Positions 20,798 to 27,784 of a DNA stretch of 27,784 nt are shown piece by piece; the stretch's first letter is position 1, and every line of letters starts with the position of its first letter. Under the pieces are notes generated by a model. It did not search any database and was not told where the DNA came from. It worked only from the letters and a program-made list of their open reading frames with translations. Both the position numbers and the translations under genes were made by a program. Source of the stretch: Thermocaproicibacter sp036844765 (GTDB taxonomy: Bacteria; Bacillota; Clostridia; Oscillospirales; Acutalibacteraceae); contig DAIUFE010000020.1 of NCBI GenBank assembly GCA_036844765.1, positions 1 through 27,784 of the forward strand, in the 5' to 3' direction.

Positions 20798-21619
20798 TTA
20801 CTCCTTCACCGCCCCGGCCACAAGGCCCGAGACGATCTTTCTCTGGAACAGCAGCACGACCGCCATCGTCGGGATCGTTACGATCACGGTCGCCGCGCAG
20901 ACCTCGCCCCACATGATCTGGAACTGCGTTCGCAGGAACGAGACGGCCACCGGCACGGTCTGCATCGAAAGGTCCACGTTCAGGGTCGCCGTCAGCAGGT
21001 ACTCGTTCCACGCCGCGATGAACGTGATGATCGCCGTGGTGAAGACCCCCGGCGCCGCCAGCGGGAATACGATGCTCCAGAGCGTGCGCCAGGCCGACGC
21101 GCCGTCGATCTTGGCGGATTCCTCGATGGAGAGCGGGATCTTGCCGAAATGCGCCACCATGATCCACACCGCCATGGGGATCGTGACGGTCGAGTACGGC
21201 AGAACGATGAAATACGAGTTGGTCCAGTGCAGCGCGGTGAACAGGTTGAACACCGGCCCCACCACGATCATCTGCGGGAACATCGAGATCAGCAGGATCA
21301 GCCCCATCAGGAAGCTCTTGAAGCGGAAGTGGAACCGCGAGATCGCGTAGGCCGCGAGCGTCGCGACCACGATCACGTACAGGGCCGTGACGGAGGAGAC
21401 GATCAGGCTGTTCCTGATCGAGCTGAAGATGTTTTTGCCCGCCAGGCCGGCGGTGTAATGCTCCAGCGTGGGCGTCCGGCTGAAAACCCGGAACGCCCCC
21501 GCGCCGAAGATCTCGTTCGACGGCTTGAACGATGTGACCAGGATCCAGAAAAACGGGAACAGGATCACCGCCATGAACACGGCCGTCACGATATAGAACA
21601 CTGCGTTTCCCTTTTTCAC
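20798..21619 (-). CDS. carbohydrate ABC transporter permease (MalG-type)
   Basis: Inner-membrane subunit of a CUT1 sugar importer, 273 residues with six predicted TM segments. The EAA loop EESAKIDGASAWRTLWSIVFP that docks the ATPase is intact. N-terminus MKKGNAVFYIVTAVFMAVIL enters TM1 directly. It starts 12 nt after the stop of the MalF-type gene and ends 3 nt before GH65, so the three are one translational series. No ATPase gene is in the operon; CUT1 systems of Firmicutes commonly share one MsmX-type ATPase encoded elsewhere. Confidence 0.95.
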   Translation of the reverse strand: MKKGNAVFYIVTAVFMAVILFPFFWILVTSFKPSNEIFGAGAFRVFSRTPTLEHYTAGLAGKNIFSSIRNSLIVSSVTALYVIVVATLAAYAISRFHFRFKSFLMGLILLISMFPQMIVVGPVFNLFTALHWTNSYFIVLPYSTVTIPMAVWIMVAHFGKIPLSIEESAKIDGASAWRTLWSIVFPLAAPGVFTTAIITFIAAWNEYLLTATLNVDLSMQTVPVAVSFLRTQFQIMWGEVCAATVIVTIPTMAVVLLFQRKIVSGLVAGAVKE

Positions 21620-21631
21620 AGCCGCTCCCCC

Positions 21632-22858
21632 CTATTCCGCCGACAGCATGTTCGCGCCCAGCACCTTGACGAAGAGCGCCGCGATCAGCAGCACGCACAC
21701 GAACATGAACATCACGACGACCGAGCCGTAGCCGAAGTTGGTCTGCGAGAACATCGTCTTGTACGCGTAGACGGAGAGCGTCTCGGTCGAGCCGCCCGGC
21801 CCGCCGCCCGTCAGCACGGCGATCAGGTCGTAGACGCGGAACGCGTCCAGCGTGCGGAACAGCACGGCCACCAGGATGGAGGGCTTCAGAAGAGGCAGCG
21901 TGATGCGGAAGAAGGCCTGCGCCGGGCCCGCGCCGTCGATGGCGGCGCTCTCGTACAGTCCGCGGTCGATGGTCTGCAGGCCGGCGAGCAGCAGCAGCGC
22001 CATGTAGGGCGTGGTCTTCCACACGTCGGTCAGGATCACGGCGGCCATGGCGCCCGGCCCGCTCAGCAGCATAGACTGCGGCGAGGAGATGAGCCCCGCC
22101 TGGGCGAAAAGATAGGAGAGGATGCCGCTGGAGCCGTCGTACAGGTAGCTCCAGATCAGGGCGGAAACCGCGGTCGGGATGGCCCAGGGGATCAGCGCCC
22201 CGGCGCGGATCAGCCCGATGCCGCGCACGCTGCGGTTCATCACCAGCGCGAGCGCGAGGCCGAGCACGAACTCGATCGCGACCGAGACGAGCGTAAAGTA
22301 GACGGTGTGCCCCAGCGCGGCGAACAGCCGGCCGTCCCCGAAGATCTTCGCGTAGCCTGCAAGGCCGATGAAGTTCGGCGGGGAAACGGATTTTTCCAGC
22401 TCCTCGAAAATCTTCGGCAGCGACTCCGCGTTCTCATACGCCGGGTCCGGGTGGTTTTGATAGAGCGCGGCGACCTCCGCCTTCAGCTTTTCCGTGGCGG
22501 AGGAGAGCGCGCCGCTCTGCTGCGCCGAGATCTTCCCGTCCGGCAGGGAGGAAAAACGGTCGATGTACCGCTGAGCGTCCGCGAGGGCCGCGGCGAAATC
22601 CTTTTTCGCCGCGGGGTCCTTCTCCGCCGCTTCGGCGTCGCCGCTCAGGAAGATCTTCACGTACTGGCTGTTCTCCCGGAAGCGCGCCGCCGAAAAGCTG
22701 CCGGTGAAGCTGAGGCGGGATTTCTGCATGTCGTTGAGCCGGTAGTCGAAAAAAGTGTAGGTGAACGACGTCAGGATCGGCCAGATCGCGAACGCGGCGA
22801 GGATCAGCAGCAGCGGCACGAGGAACAGGAACTGCCGGAAGGTCATCTTCTTTTGCAT
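21632..22858 (-). CDS. carbohydrate ABC transporter permease (MalF-type) with large insertion
   Basis: Inner-membrane subunit of the CUT1 importer, 408 residues, about 110 longer than ordinary MalF/UgpA-type permeases. The excess is an insertion of about 115 residues (about 45-160) between TM1 (12-35) and the usual FIGLAGYAKIF segment. It is hydrophilic, Ala/Lys/Glu-rich and probably helical, and should lie outside the membrane, facing the binding protein. The EAA loop YESAAIDGAGPAQAFFRITL is normal. ATG 22858 follows GGAGG by about 8 nt. It partners the MalG-type gene 12 nt downstream and the lipoprotein upstream. Confidence 0.94.
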   Translation of the reverse strand: MQKKMTFRQFLFLVPLLLILAAFAIWPILTSFTYTFFDYRLNDMQKSRLSFTGSFSAARFRENSQYVKIFLSGDAEAAEKDPAAKKDFAAALADAQRYIDRFSSLPDGKISAQQSGALSSATEKLKAEVAALYQNHPDPAYENAESLPKIFEELEKSVSPPNFIGLAGYAKIFGDGRLFAALGHTVYFTLVSVAIEFVLGLALALVMNRSVRGIGLIRAGALIPWAIPTAVSALIWSYLYDGSSGILSYLFAQAGLISSPQSMLLSGPGAMAAVILTDVWKTTPYMALLLLAGLQTIDRGLYESAAIDGAGPAQAFFRITLPLLKPSILVAVLFRTLDAFRVYDLIAVLTGGGPGGSTETLSVYAYKTMFSQTNFGYGSVVVMFMFVCVLLIAALFVKVLGANMLSAE

Positions 22859-22886
22859 GGGTACTCCTCCCAGAAATCATAAATAA

Positions 22887-22970
22887 GGGCGTGCGCCGGG
22901 AACGGCCGCACGCCCCGGCCCTCCGCGCCGCCCGGCCGCGGACGATCGCGGCGCGCGGACCCGGAGGGCC
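22887..22970 (-). promoter_or_regulatory. two intercistronic hairpins between binding protein and permeases
   Basis: Upstream hairpin: GGCCCTCCG with CGGAGGGCC (22962-22970 and 22917-22925), extended by GCGCCGC/GCGGCGC. Downstream hairpin: GGGCGTGCG with CGCACGCCC (22907-22915 and 22887-22895), followed on the minus strand by TTATTTATG. They occupy the 129-nt gap and probably stabilise the upstream mRNA or partly attenuate transcription, so that binding protein exceeds permease. Confidence 0.6.
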
Positions 22971-22987
22971 ATCGGTCCCTTCCGCCT

Positions 22988-24265
22988 TTATTTCAGGGCA
23001 TCCTCCAGGGCCTTGACGGTGGCGTCGAGGTCCTGGCTCCCGGAAAGATATTTATGCACGTTGAGCTGGATGGTGTCGCTGGTCTTGGAATACTGGGGCG
23101 TGACCGGGCGGGCGATCGTGTTGCCCAGCGCCTTCTGGAACCCCGGCATCGAGAGCAGCGGGTTCGTCTTCAGGACCTCCGCGTCCGTCAGCAGCGCGTT
23201 GTAGCCGGGCAGGGCGGCCCCTTTGGTCGACATGATCTTCTGCCCCTCCGGGCCGGCGAGATACTGGACGAACGCCCACGCGCCGTCCGGGTTTGCGGAT
23301 TTGGCGTTGATGCCGAGCAGCCAGCCGCCCACGCACCCGCCGTTCGGCAGCGGGGCGATGCCGACCTGGTCCGTCTTGACCGTCTCTTTGCCGGTCTTGA
23401 GCAGGCCGTACTGGTAGGGCCAGTTGCGCGAGAACACGCTCTTGCCCGTCTTGAAGCTCGCGTCGGTCGAGCCTTCGTTGTAGTTCAGCACGTCGGCCGG
23501 GGCGACCTTGTCGTCGATGAATTTCTTCATGGCCTGCAGGCCCTCTTTGTTCTGCTTGAAATTGGCCGTGAACTCGTTCACGTTGCAGGTCAGGCCCTCA
23601 TACTGCTTCGCCTGGAAGGCGAACCCGTCCGCCGCGCCCTTCTGGCCCTTGTACTTCTTGGCCATCGCCTCGAGGTCGGCGTAGGTGTAGTCTCCGCTTT
23701 CCAGCTTCTGGCCGTCCTCCTTCGACACAATGTCCGAGCGGTAATAGAGCATCGCCACGTCCGGGAAGAAGGGCAGCGTGTACTGCTTGCCCTGGTAGTT
23801 GCCGGAATCCATCGAGCCCTTGTTGAAATCGGACTTCTTGAGCCCGGCCTCGCTCATCCTGACGTCCAGCGGCGAAAGGTATCCCGCCGCCGCGAATTCG
23901 CCGGCCCACACCACGTCCATCGACAGCACGTCGTAGTCGCCCGACCCGGCCGAGAGCGACGTCAGCAGCTGGTCGTGCATCTGCCCGGAGTCGTTCGTGA
24001 ACTGCTCCCACTCCACCTTGACCTTCTGCTGCGAGGCGTTGAACGTGTCGATCACCGACTGCGTCGCCGGCGTGGAATCCGCCTGCGCGCCGAACTTCAC
24101 CGTGACGGGACCGGCCGCCGCGGAAGACTCCTCCGCCTGGCCCGCGGCGGAAGACGCCTGCGAGGGCGCCTGGGACGAGGCGGCCGGCGTCCCGCCGTTC
24201 CCGCACGCCGCCATCCCCGCCGCTACGGCGAGGGTGAGCAGGGCCGCGATTGTTTTTTTCAACAC
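22988..24265 (-). CDS. sugar ABC transporter substrate-binding lipoprotein
   Basis: Extracellular solute-binding protein (SBP family 1) of the CUT1 importer, 425 residues. The signal peptide KKTIAALLTLAVAAGMAAC has its lipobox Cys at 21, followed by a Ser/Ala/Gln linker (about 25-53) and a periplasmic-binding-type fold. WAFVQYLAGPEGQKIMSTKG is the typical C-lobe motif of maltose-type binding proteins. I take GTG 24265, because GGAGG lies 7 nt before it and the product then starts directly with the signal peptide; a longer in-frame reading runs through the promoter. First gene of the operon binding protein - MalF - MalG - GH65, divergent from an AraC-type regulator. Confidence 0.94.
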   Translation of the reverse strand: MLKKTIAALLTLAVAAGMAACGNGGTPAASSQAPSQASSAAGQAEESSAAAGPVTVKFGAQADSTPATQSVIDTFNASQQKVKVEWEQFTNDSGQMHDQLLTSLSAGSGDYDVLSMDVVWAGEFAAAGYLSPLDVRMSEAGLKKSDFNKGSMDSGNYQGKQYTLPFFPDVAMLYYRSDIVSKEDGQKLESGDYTYADLEAMAKKYKGQKGAADGFAFQAKQYEGLTCNVNEFTANFKQNKEGLQAMKKFIDDKVAPADVLNYNEGSTDASFKTGKSVFSRNWPYQYGLLKTGKETVKTDQVGIAPLPNGGCVGGWLLGINAKSANPDGAWAFVQYLAGPEGQKIMSTKGAALPGYNALLTDAEVLKTNPLLSMPGFQKALGNTIARPVTPQYSKTSDTIQLNVHKYLSGSQDLDATVKALEDALK

Positions 24266-24313
24266 ATCGATTCCTCCTTTATCGTTGTTTCTCTCCTCGA
24301 GAACATCTTTATC

Positions 24314-24366
24314 ATAATGCCGGTGACGCCTTCCGTATTTCAAAATCTTAAGATTTATGATATAAT
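24314..24366. promoter_or_regulatory. divergent promoters and palindrome between sugar operon and AraC gene
   Basis: Minus strand: TTGAAA (24338-24343), 18-bp spacer, CATTAT (24314-24319), for the sugar operon. Plus strand: TGATATAAT with -10 at 24361-24366 and TGA extension at 24358-24360, for the AraC-type gene. Between them is a perfect 14-bp palindrome AAATCTTAAGATTT (24343-24356), a likely regulator site able to affect both promoters. A second AT-rich plus-strand pair (TTAATA, 17 bp, TAAAAT) lies just downstream. Confidence 0.6.
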
Positions 24367-24417
24367 TTTAATAACATCCTTAAAAATAGATAAAATATTA
24401 GAGCGGTGTAGTTTGAT

Positions 24418-25620
24418 ATGCTTCAATATGATTTGACGGAACCGATGAAGGTCTTTTACTACTCCACCCGGCTGCCGGTCTGGCTGCTGAAAAACGGGGA
24501 GGCCGAGTCCTCGCTGCCGGAGCGGGCCGAGACGGCGGGGCGGATCGTGACCGGCCGGGAGGGGCCGCACGTGCGGTACGACCCGCACGCCTACGGGACC
24601 GTGCAGTATCTTTCGAGCGGCTACGGCGAGCTGTTCGCCGTGCTGGTGCTGGACGACACGTTCGTCGCGGCCGCGGGCCCCCTGCTGACGGAGCCGATGC
24701 ACAGCGGGGCGGTCGCGAACATGGTGCGGGCGCAGCGCCTTCCCGTCCGGCTGAAGGCCCGGCTGGAAGCGTATTTCGGCGGGGTGGAGCGCGTCAGCGC
24801 GCAGACGTACTATTACTGCGGCAAGGTGCTTTCGGCGCTGTTCGCCCGGGGAGCCGCCGCGCCGAAGGCCGGGCCGCGCCCCGCGGCCCGCGGGGACGGT
24901 TTCACGCGGGACTATTTCCGCAACACCCTGCGGAACCGGGAGACGATGTTCACCCACCCGCCGTTTTTTCTGGAGCAGAAGCTCAGCGGCCAGATCGGGA
25001 TCGGCGATCTGGACGGCGCGCTGGACACCCTGCGGGAGATCAACCTGCTCAGCCGCGCCGTGCTCGCCAAGGACCCGCTGCGCTCGCTCAAGGACTCGAT
25101 CATCTGCTCGTGCGCGTTTTTCACGCGCGCGGCCATCGCGGCCGGCGTCTTCCCGGACACCGCCTTCACCGCCAGCGACACATTCATCCAGAAGATCGAG
25201 GAGATGAACGGCACGGCCCAGGTGCGCGGCTATGAGGAGGAAATGCTGCGGGAATTCGTCCGGCTGACGAAGGAGCGCGCCTCGGCGAAGTATTCCCGCC
25301 CCGTGTTCGACGCGCTGCAGTACATCGACAACAACCTGACCGAGGACCTGAAGCTGGCCGGCGTCGCCAAGCATGCGTTCGTCCACCCCAACTACCTGAG
25401 CAGCCTGTTCAAGAAGGAGGTGGGGGTCCCGATGGCGGAATACATCGCCCGGCGCCGCGTGGAGGAATCCTCCTATTTCGTCGCCTGCACGGACGACGAG
25501 ATCGCCGATATCGCGAACTTCTACCACTTCTGCAGCCAGAGCTATTACGGCACCGTGTTCAAAAAAGTGCTTTCCGTCTCCCCCAGGGAGTACCGCCGGA
25601 GCGCCCGCTCCCAGAAATAG
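24418..25620 (+). CDS. AraC-family transcriptional regulator
   Basis: 400 residues. The C-terminal about 100 residues are the double helix-turn-helix of AraC: FDALQYIDNNLTEDLKLAGV, HPNYLSSLFKKEVGVPMAEY, RRRVEESSYF and SQSYYGTVFKKVLSVSPREY. The N-terminal about 290 residues match no domain I can name; they are not an obvious cupin and probably sense the sugar or its phosphate. Divergent from the importer-GH65 operon and thus its likely regulator, acting at the intervening palindrome. The start is uncertain: ATG 24418 lacks a clear ribosome site, and ATG 24445 (MKVFYYSTRLP) is an alternative. Single gene, closed by the terminator at 25625-25668. Confidence 0.93.
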   Translation: MLQYDLTEPMKVFYYSTRLPVWLLKNGEAESSLPERAETAGRIVTGREGPHVRYDPHAYGTVQYLSSGYGELFAVLVLDDTFVAAAGPLLTEPMHSGAVANMVRAQRLPVRLKARLEAYFGGVERVSAQTYYYCGKVLSALFARGAAAPKAGPRPAARGDGFTRDYFRNTLRNRETMFTHPPFFLEQKLSGQIGIGDLDGALDTLREINLLSRAVLAKDPLRSLKDSIICSCAFFTRAAIAAGVFPDTAFTASDTFIQKIEEMNGTAQVRGYEEEMLREFVRLTKERASAKYSRPVFDALQYIDNNLTEDLKLAGVAKHAFVHPNYLSSLFKKEVGVPMAEYIARRRVEESSYFVACTDDEIADIANFYHFCSQSYYGTVFKKVLSVSPREYRRSARSQK

Positions 25621-25624
25621 CGCG

Positions 25625-25668
25625 AAGAATCCCCCTTCCCGGCCGCACGGCCGGGAAGGGGGATTCTT
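25625..25668. terminator. bidirectional terminator between AraC gene and purine permease
   Basis: A 44-nt perfect inverted repeat: 21-nt arms 25625-25645 and 25648-25668 (AAGAATCCCCC... with ...GGGGGATTCTT). It fills the 57-nt space between two convergent stops at 25620 and 25678. Confidence 0.85.
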
Positions 25669-25677
25669 ACGAACGGC

Positions 25678-27127
25678 TCAGATCAGGGCGAGGACCACGA
25701 AATTCAGAATGAACAGGAGCGCCGAAACCAAAAGGATCGGATGGATCTCGCGGAACTTCCCCTTCGCGATCTTCACGATGCAGTAGAAGATGAAGCCCGC
25801 GGCGATGCCGTAGGAGATGCTGTAGCACAGGGCCATGAAGATGCCCGCGCCGAACGCGGGAATGGCCTCCTCCAGGTCGGGCCAGTTCACCTCTTTGAAC
25901 GAGCTCATCATCATCACGCCGACGATCACGAGGGCCGGGGCGGTCGCCGCGGCCGGGATGGAGCCCGCCACGGGCGCCAGCACCGTGCAGAGCACGAACA
26001 TCACGGCGGTCGTCACGCTCGTGAGGCCCGTGCGGCCGCCCGCGCCGATGCCCGCCGCGCTCTCGACGTACGTCGTCGTGTTGGAGGTGCCGAACAGCGC
26101 GCCGATCGAAGTCGCGATGGAATCCGCGAACAGCGCCCGGTCCATCTTCGAGCGGAAGCCCTTGCTGTTCTCCAGCGCCTGCTCGTCCTCCAGGCTGAAG
26201 ATGCCGGTCCGGCGGCCCGTGCCGATGAACGTCCCGATGGTGTCGAACGTGTCGGAAAGGCTGAACGCGAAGATCGTCATCACGACCAGCAGCCATTTGG
26301 AGGAATCCGCGAACAGGGATCCCATGCCCTCGGGGCCGAACGCCGCGCCGAACGTGGAGCCCAGCCGGGAGAAGGAATCCCCCAGCGTGTTGAAGGTGAT
26401 CGAGGCGTGGGAGAAATCCGTCACGCCGAACGGGATGCCCACGAGGGTCGTGGCGATGATGCCGATCAGGATCGCGCCGCGGACGTTCGCCATCAGCAGC
26501 ACGACCATCAGCACGATGCCGAACAGCGCGAGCAGCACGGAGGGCGTGTTCAGCGGCACAATGGCCGGCACGGCGCTGGAGGACGCGATGACGGTCTGCC
26601 CCTCCATCGCATAGGTGCCGGGGTCGCTCGTGAAGCTGAGCAGGCCCGCGCTCTTGATGCCGATATAGGCGACGAAGATGCCGATGCCGCCGCCGATCGC
26701 GTTCTGGATGCTCTTCGGGATGGAGCGGATGATGCTCTTGCGGAATTTCGTCNNNNNNNNNNNNNNNNNNNNNNNNGCAGATGAACACCATGGCGAGCGC
26801 CTGCTGCCATTTGAAGCCGAGCGAGAAGCAGACGGTGTAGGTGAAGAAGGCGTTCAGCCCCATGCCCGGGGCCAGGGCGTAGGGCACGTTGGCGAACAGC
26901 CCCATCACGAGCGTGCCGATGGTGGAAGCGATGATGGTGGCGAGGAAGACCGCCTGCTGGTCCATGTGCGTCTGCCCGAGGATCTGCGGGTTGACGAACA
27001 GGATGTACGACATGGTGAAGAAGGTGGTCAGCCCGGCCAGGATCTCGGTGCGGACATTCGTGTGGTTTCTCTTCAGGTCGAAGAAATCACCCTTCGGGCG
27101 ATACGGCGCTTTTGTGCTCTCTTCCAT
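25678..27127 (-). CDS. NCS2 purine permease (AzgA/PbuG-type), interrupted by an assembly gap
   Basis: Membrane symporter for hypoxanthine, guanine or adenine. Before the gap: LKRNHTNVRTEILAGLTTFF, MSYILFVNPQILG and PYALAPGMGLNAFFTYTVCF, all typical of the AzgA branch. After it: FRKSIIRSIPKSIQNAIGGG, then SKWLLVVMTIFAFSLSDTFD with TIGTFIGTG and SNTTTYVESAAGI. Twenty-four N (26753-26776) fall in the middle and the two parts are in different frames, so the real gap length is not 24. I read it as an intact gene with a mis-sized gap rather than a pseudogene. ATG 27127 is preferred, with GGAGG 10 nt upstream; ATG 27136 lies on that site. No purine riboswitch is recognisable in the leader. Confidence 0.92.
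26753..26776. other. assembly gap (24 N)
   Basis: A run of 24 N inside the purine permease. Codons flanking it (…ATC TGC on one side, ACG AAA TTC on the other, minus strand) require the missing length to leave remainder 2 when divided by 3, which 24 does not. Confidence 0.95.
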
Positions 27128-27208
27128 TCTTTTCATTCCTCCGGTTCATAAGAATTGTCCGGCGGCGCGCGGAAATGCCGCCTCGCGGTAAGACCAAGCA
27201 ATAGGATA

Positions 27209-27237
27209 AGTATAAGGATTTCCGGACTGGGGCGCAA
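27209..27237 (-). promoter_or_regulatory. purine permease promoter
   Basis: Minus strand: TTGCGC (27232-27237), 17-bp spacer, TATACT (27209-27214). The -35 box is only partly consensus. The leader is about 75 nt and shows no conserved purine-riboswitch core. Confidence 0.55.
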
Positions 27238-27297
27238 TATCTTATTTACACAAAATTTGCATTTCCGAAACACTCCCTTCATACTTTTCCACAGAAA

Positions 27298-27338
27298 CGG
27301 AAAAATCGCCGCGGAATCGCAGGATTCCGCGGCGATTT
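27298..27338 (-). terminator. PEP carboxykinase terminator
   Basis: AAATCGCCGCGGAATC (27303-27318) and GATTCCGCGGCGATTT (27323-27338) form a perfect 16-bp stem with a GCAG loop, followed on the minus strand by further T. It lies about 20 nt after the stop at 27358. Confidence 0.88.
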
Positions 27339-27357
27339 CTGACGAAAAGGAGAAAAC

Positions 27358-27784
27358 TTATTGCAGGCGGGCTTTCAGACTCTCCAGCTGCCCGCGGAGC
27401 TCGGCGGGCAGCTTGTCGCCGAACTTCTTGTAGAACTCCTCGATGCCGGCGGCTTCTTTCCGCCACTCGGCCTTGTCCACCTCGAGAATCCCTTTCAGGG
27501 TGCCAAGGCTGAGACCGAGGCCCTCGAGGTTGATGTCCTCCGCCTTCGGCACATAGCCGATGGGGGTCTCGACCGCGTCGACCTCGCCCTCGCAGCGCCT
27601 CAGGATCCAGTCGACCGCGCGCAGATTGTCCCCGAAGCCCGGCCAGATGAACCGGCCCTGCTCGTCCAGGCGGAACCAGTTGACATTGAAGATCTTGGGC
27701 GCCTTGTCGCCGAGCTTTTCGCCCATCTCGATCCAGTGCGCGAAATAGTCGCCCATGTTGTAGCCGCAGAACGGCAGCATGGCC
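27358..27784 (-). CDS. pckG: phosphoenolpyruvate carboxykinase (GTP), 3' part only
   Basis: Interconverts oxaloacetate and PEP with GTP/GDP in the cytosol. Only the C-terminal about 142 residues are in the window; the frame runs off the right edge, so the 5' end is missing. LPFCGYNMGDYFAHWIEMG, KIFNVNWFRLDEQGRFIWPG and FGDNLRAVDWILRR are diagnostic of the GTP-dependent class (nucleotide-binding NVNWFR and FGDN), followed by ETPIGYVP. It ends with a helical tail common in bacterial homologues and a strong terminator. In fermenting anaerobes the enzyme often works toward oxaloacetate to fix CO2 (family knowledge). Confidence 0.97.
   Translation of the reverse strand, partial: AMLPFCGYNMGDYFAHWIEMGEKLGDKAPKIFNVNWFRLDEQGRFIWPGFGDNLRAVDWILRRCEGEVDAVETPIGYVPKAEDINLEGLGLSLGTLKGILEVDKAEWRKEAAGIEEFYKKFGDKLPAELRGQLESLKARLQ

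Noticed and set aside
18917..22882. A 1321-codon open frame on the plus strand across the GH65 and permease genes
   Set aside because: It is antisense to three well-recognised genes, has a His/Arg/Asp-rich composition typical of GC-rich shadow frames and has no family motif.
25678..27127. Purine permease as a frameshifted pseudogene
   Set aside because: Both parts keep full family motifs and the frame change falls exactly at a run of N, so a gap-size error explains it.
27137..27240. Purine riboswitch in front of the purine permease
   Set aside because: The conserved core of purine riboswitch loops and junctions could not be found in the leader on the coding strand.

Overview
The window reads as a chromosomal segment of a GC-rich, spore-forming, anaerobic Firmicute (Clostridia; an Oscillospiraceae/Ruminococcaceae-like genome is my inference). 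Evidence: a SpoIIID sporulation regulator, a spore-coat-like Cys/Asn-rich protein, a thioredoxin reductase of the type that lacks the NADPH motif (ferredoxin-linked in clostridia), GTP-type PEP carboxykinase, strong AGGAGG ribosome sites, and sigma-A promoters of which many are extended -10 (TGnTATAAT). Coding is dense, with many short operons and many intrinsic terminators. There are no rRNA, tRNA or CRISPR features and no transposase gene.

Layout. 1-609: gene-free, with a GC-rich dispersed repeat and the enolase promoter. 613-1899: enolase. 1962-5228: two tandem methyl-accepting chemotaxis proteins on the minus strand, each with its own near-consensus promoter. 5495-6064: divergent Xre/S24-like repressor whose protease dyad looks lost. 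6177-8014: minus-strand operon nitroreductase - ThpR - SDR. 8131-8237: a long imperfect palindrome bounded by TA (MITE-like). 8261-10181: phasin-like protein plus UbiB/AarF-type kinase. 10309-10400: inverted copy of the repeat from the window start. 10592-10844: spoIIID with a probable one-base frame problem at its 5' end. 11033-13556: thiol redox block (NADPH thioredoxin reductase, glutathione-peroxidase-type thiol peroxidase, ferredoxin-type flavin thioredoxin reductase). 13765-15458: mannose-6-phosphate isomerase convergent with a FabG-like SDR. 15599-16285: DUF4489-like Cys-rich protein. 16547-18436: a drug-type ABC exporter behind a promoter, a palindromic operator, an 18-codon leader ORF and two mutually exclusive hairpins, one of which hides the exporter ribosome site. 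18488-24265: sugar ABC importer plus GH65 phosphorylase operon, with a divergent AraC regulator. 25678-27127: AzgA-type purine permease broken by an assembly gap. 27358-27784: 3' part of PEP carboxykinase.

How the genes work together. Central carbon functions (enolase, PEPCK, ManA, and the GH65 system yielding beta-glucose 1-phosphate) are interspersed with stress functions. GPx and the NADPH-type TrxB share a promoter and probably form one peroxide-reducing chain, into which the ferredoxin-type reductase just upstream could feed. The GH65 operon imports an alpha-glucoside and phosphorolyses it, but lacks both an ABC ATPase and a beta-phosphoglucomutase, so these must be supplied from elsewhere. 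The most novel-looking element is the regulatory leader of the ABC exporter. It combines apparent repressor control at +1 with what looks like translation attenuation, the arrangement known from ribosome-targeting-antibiotic resistance genes.
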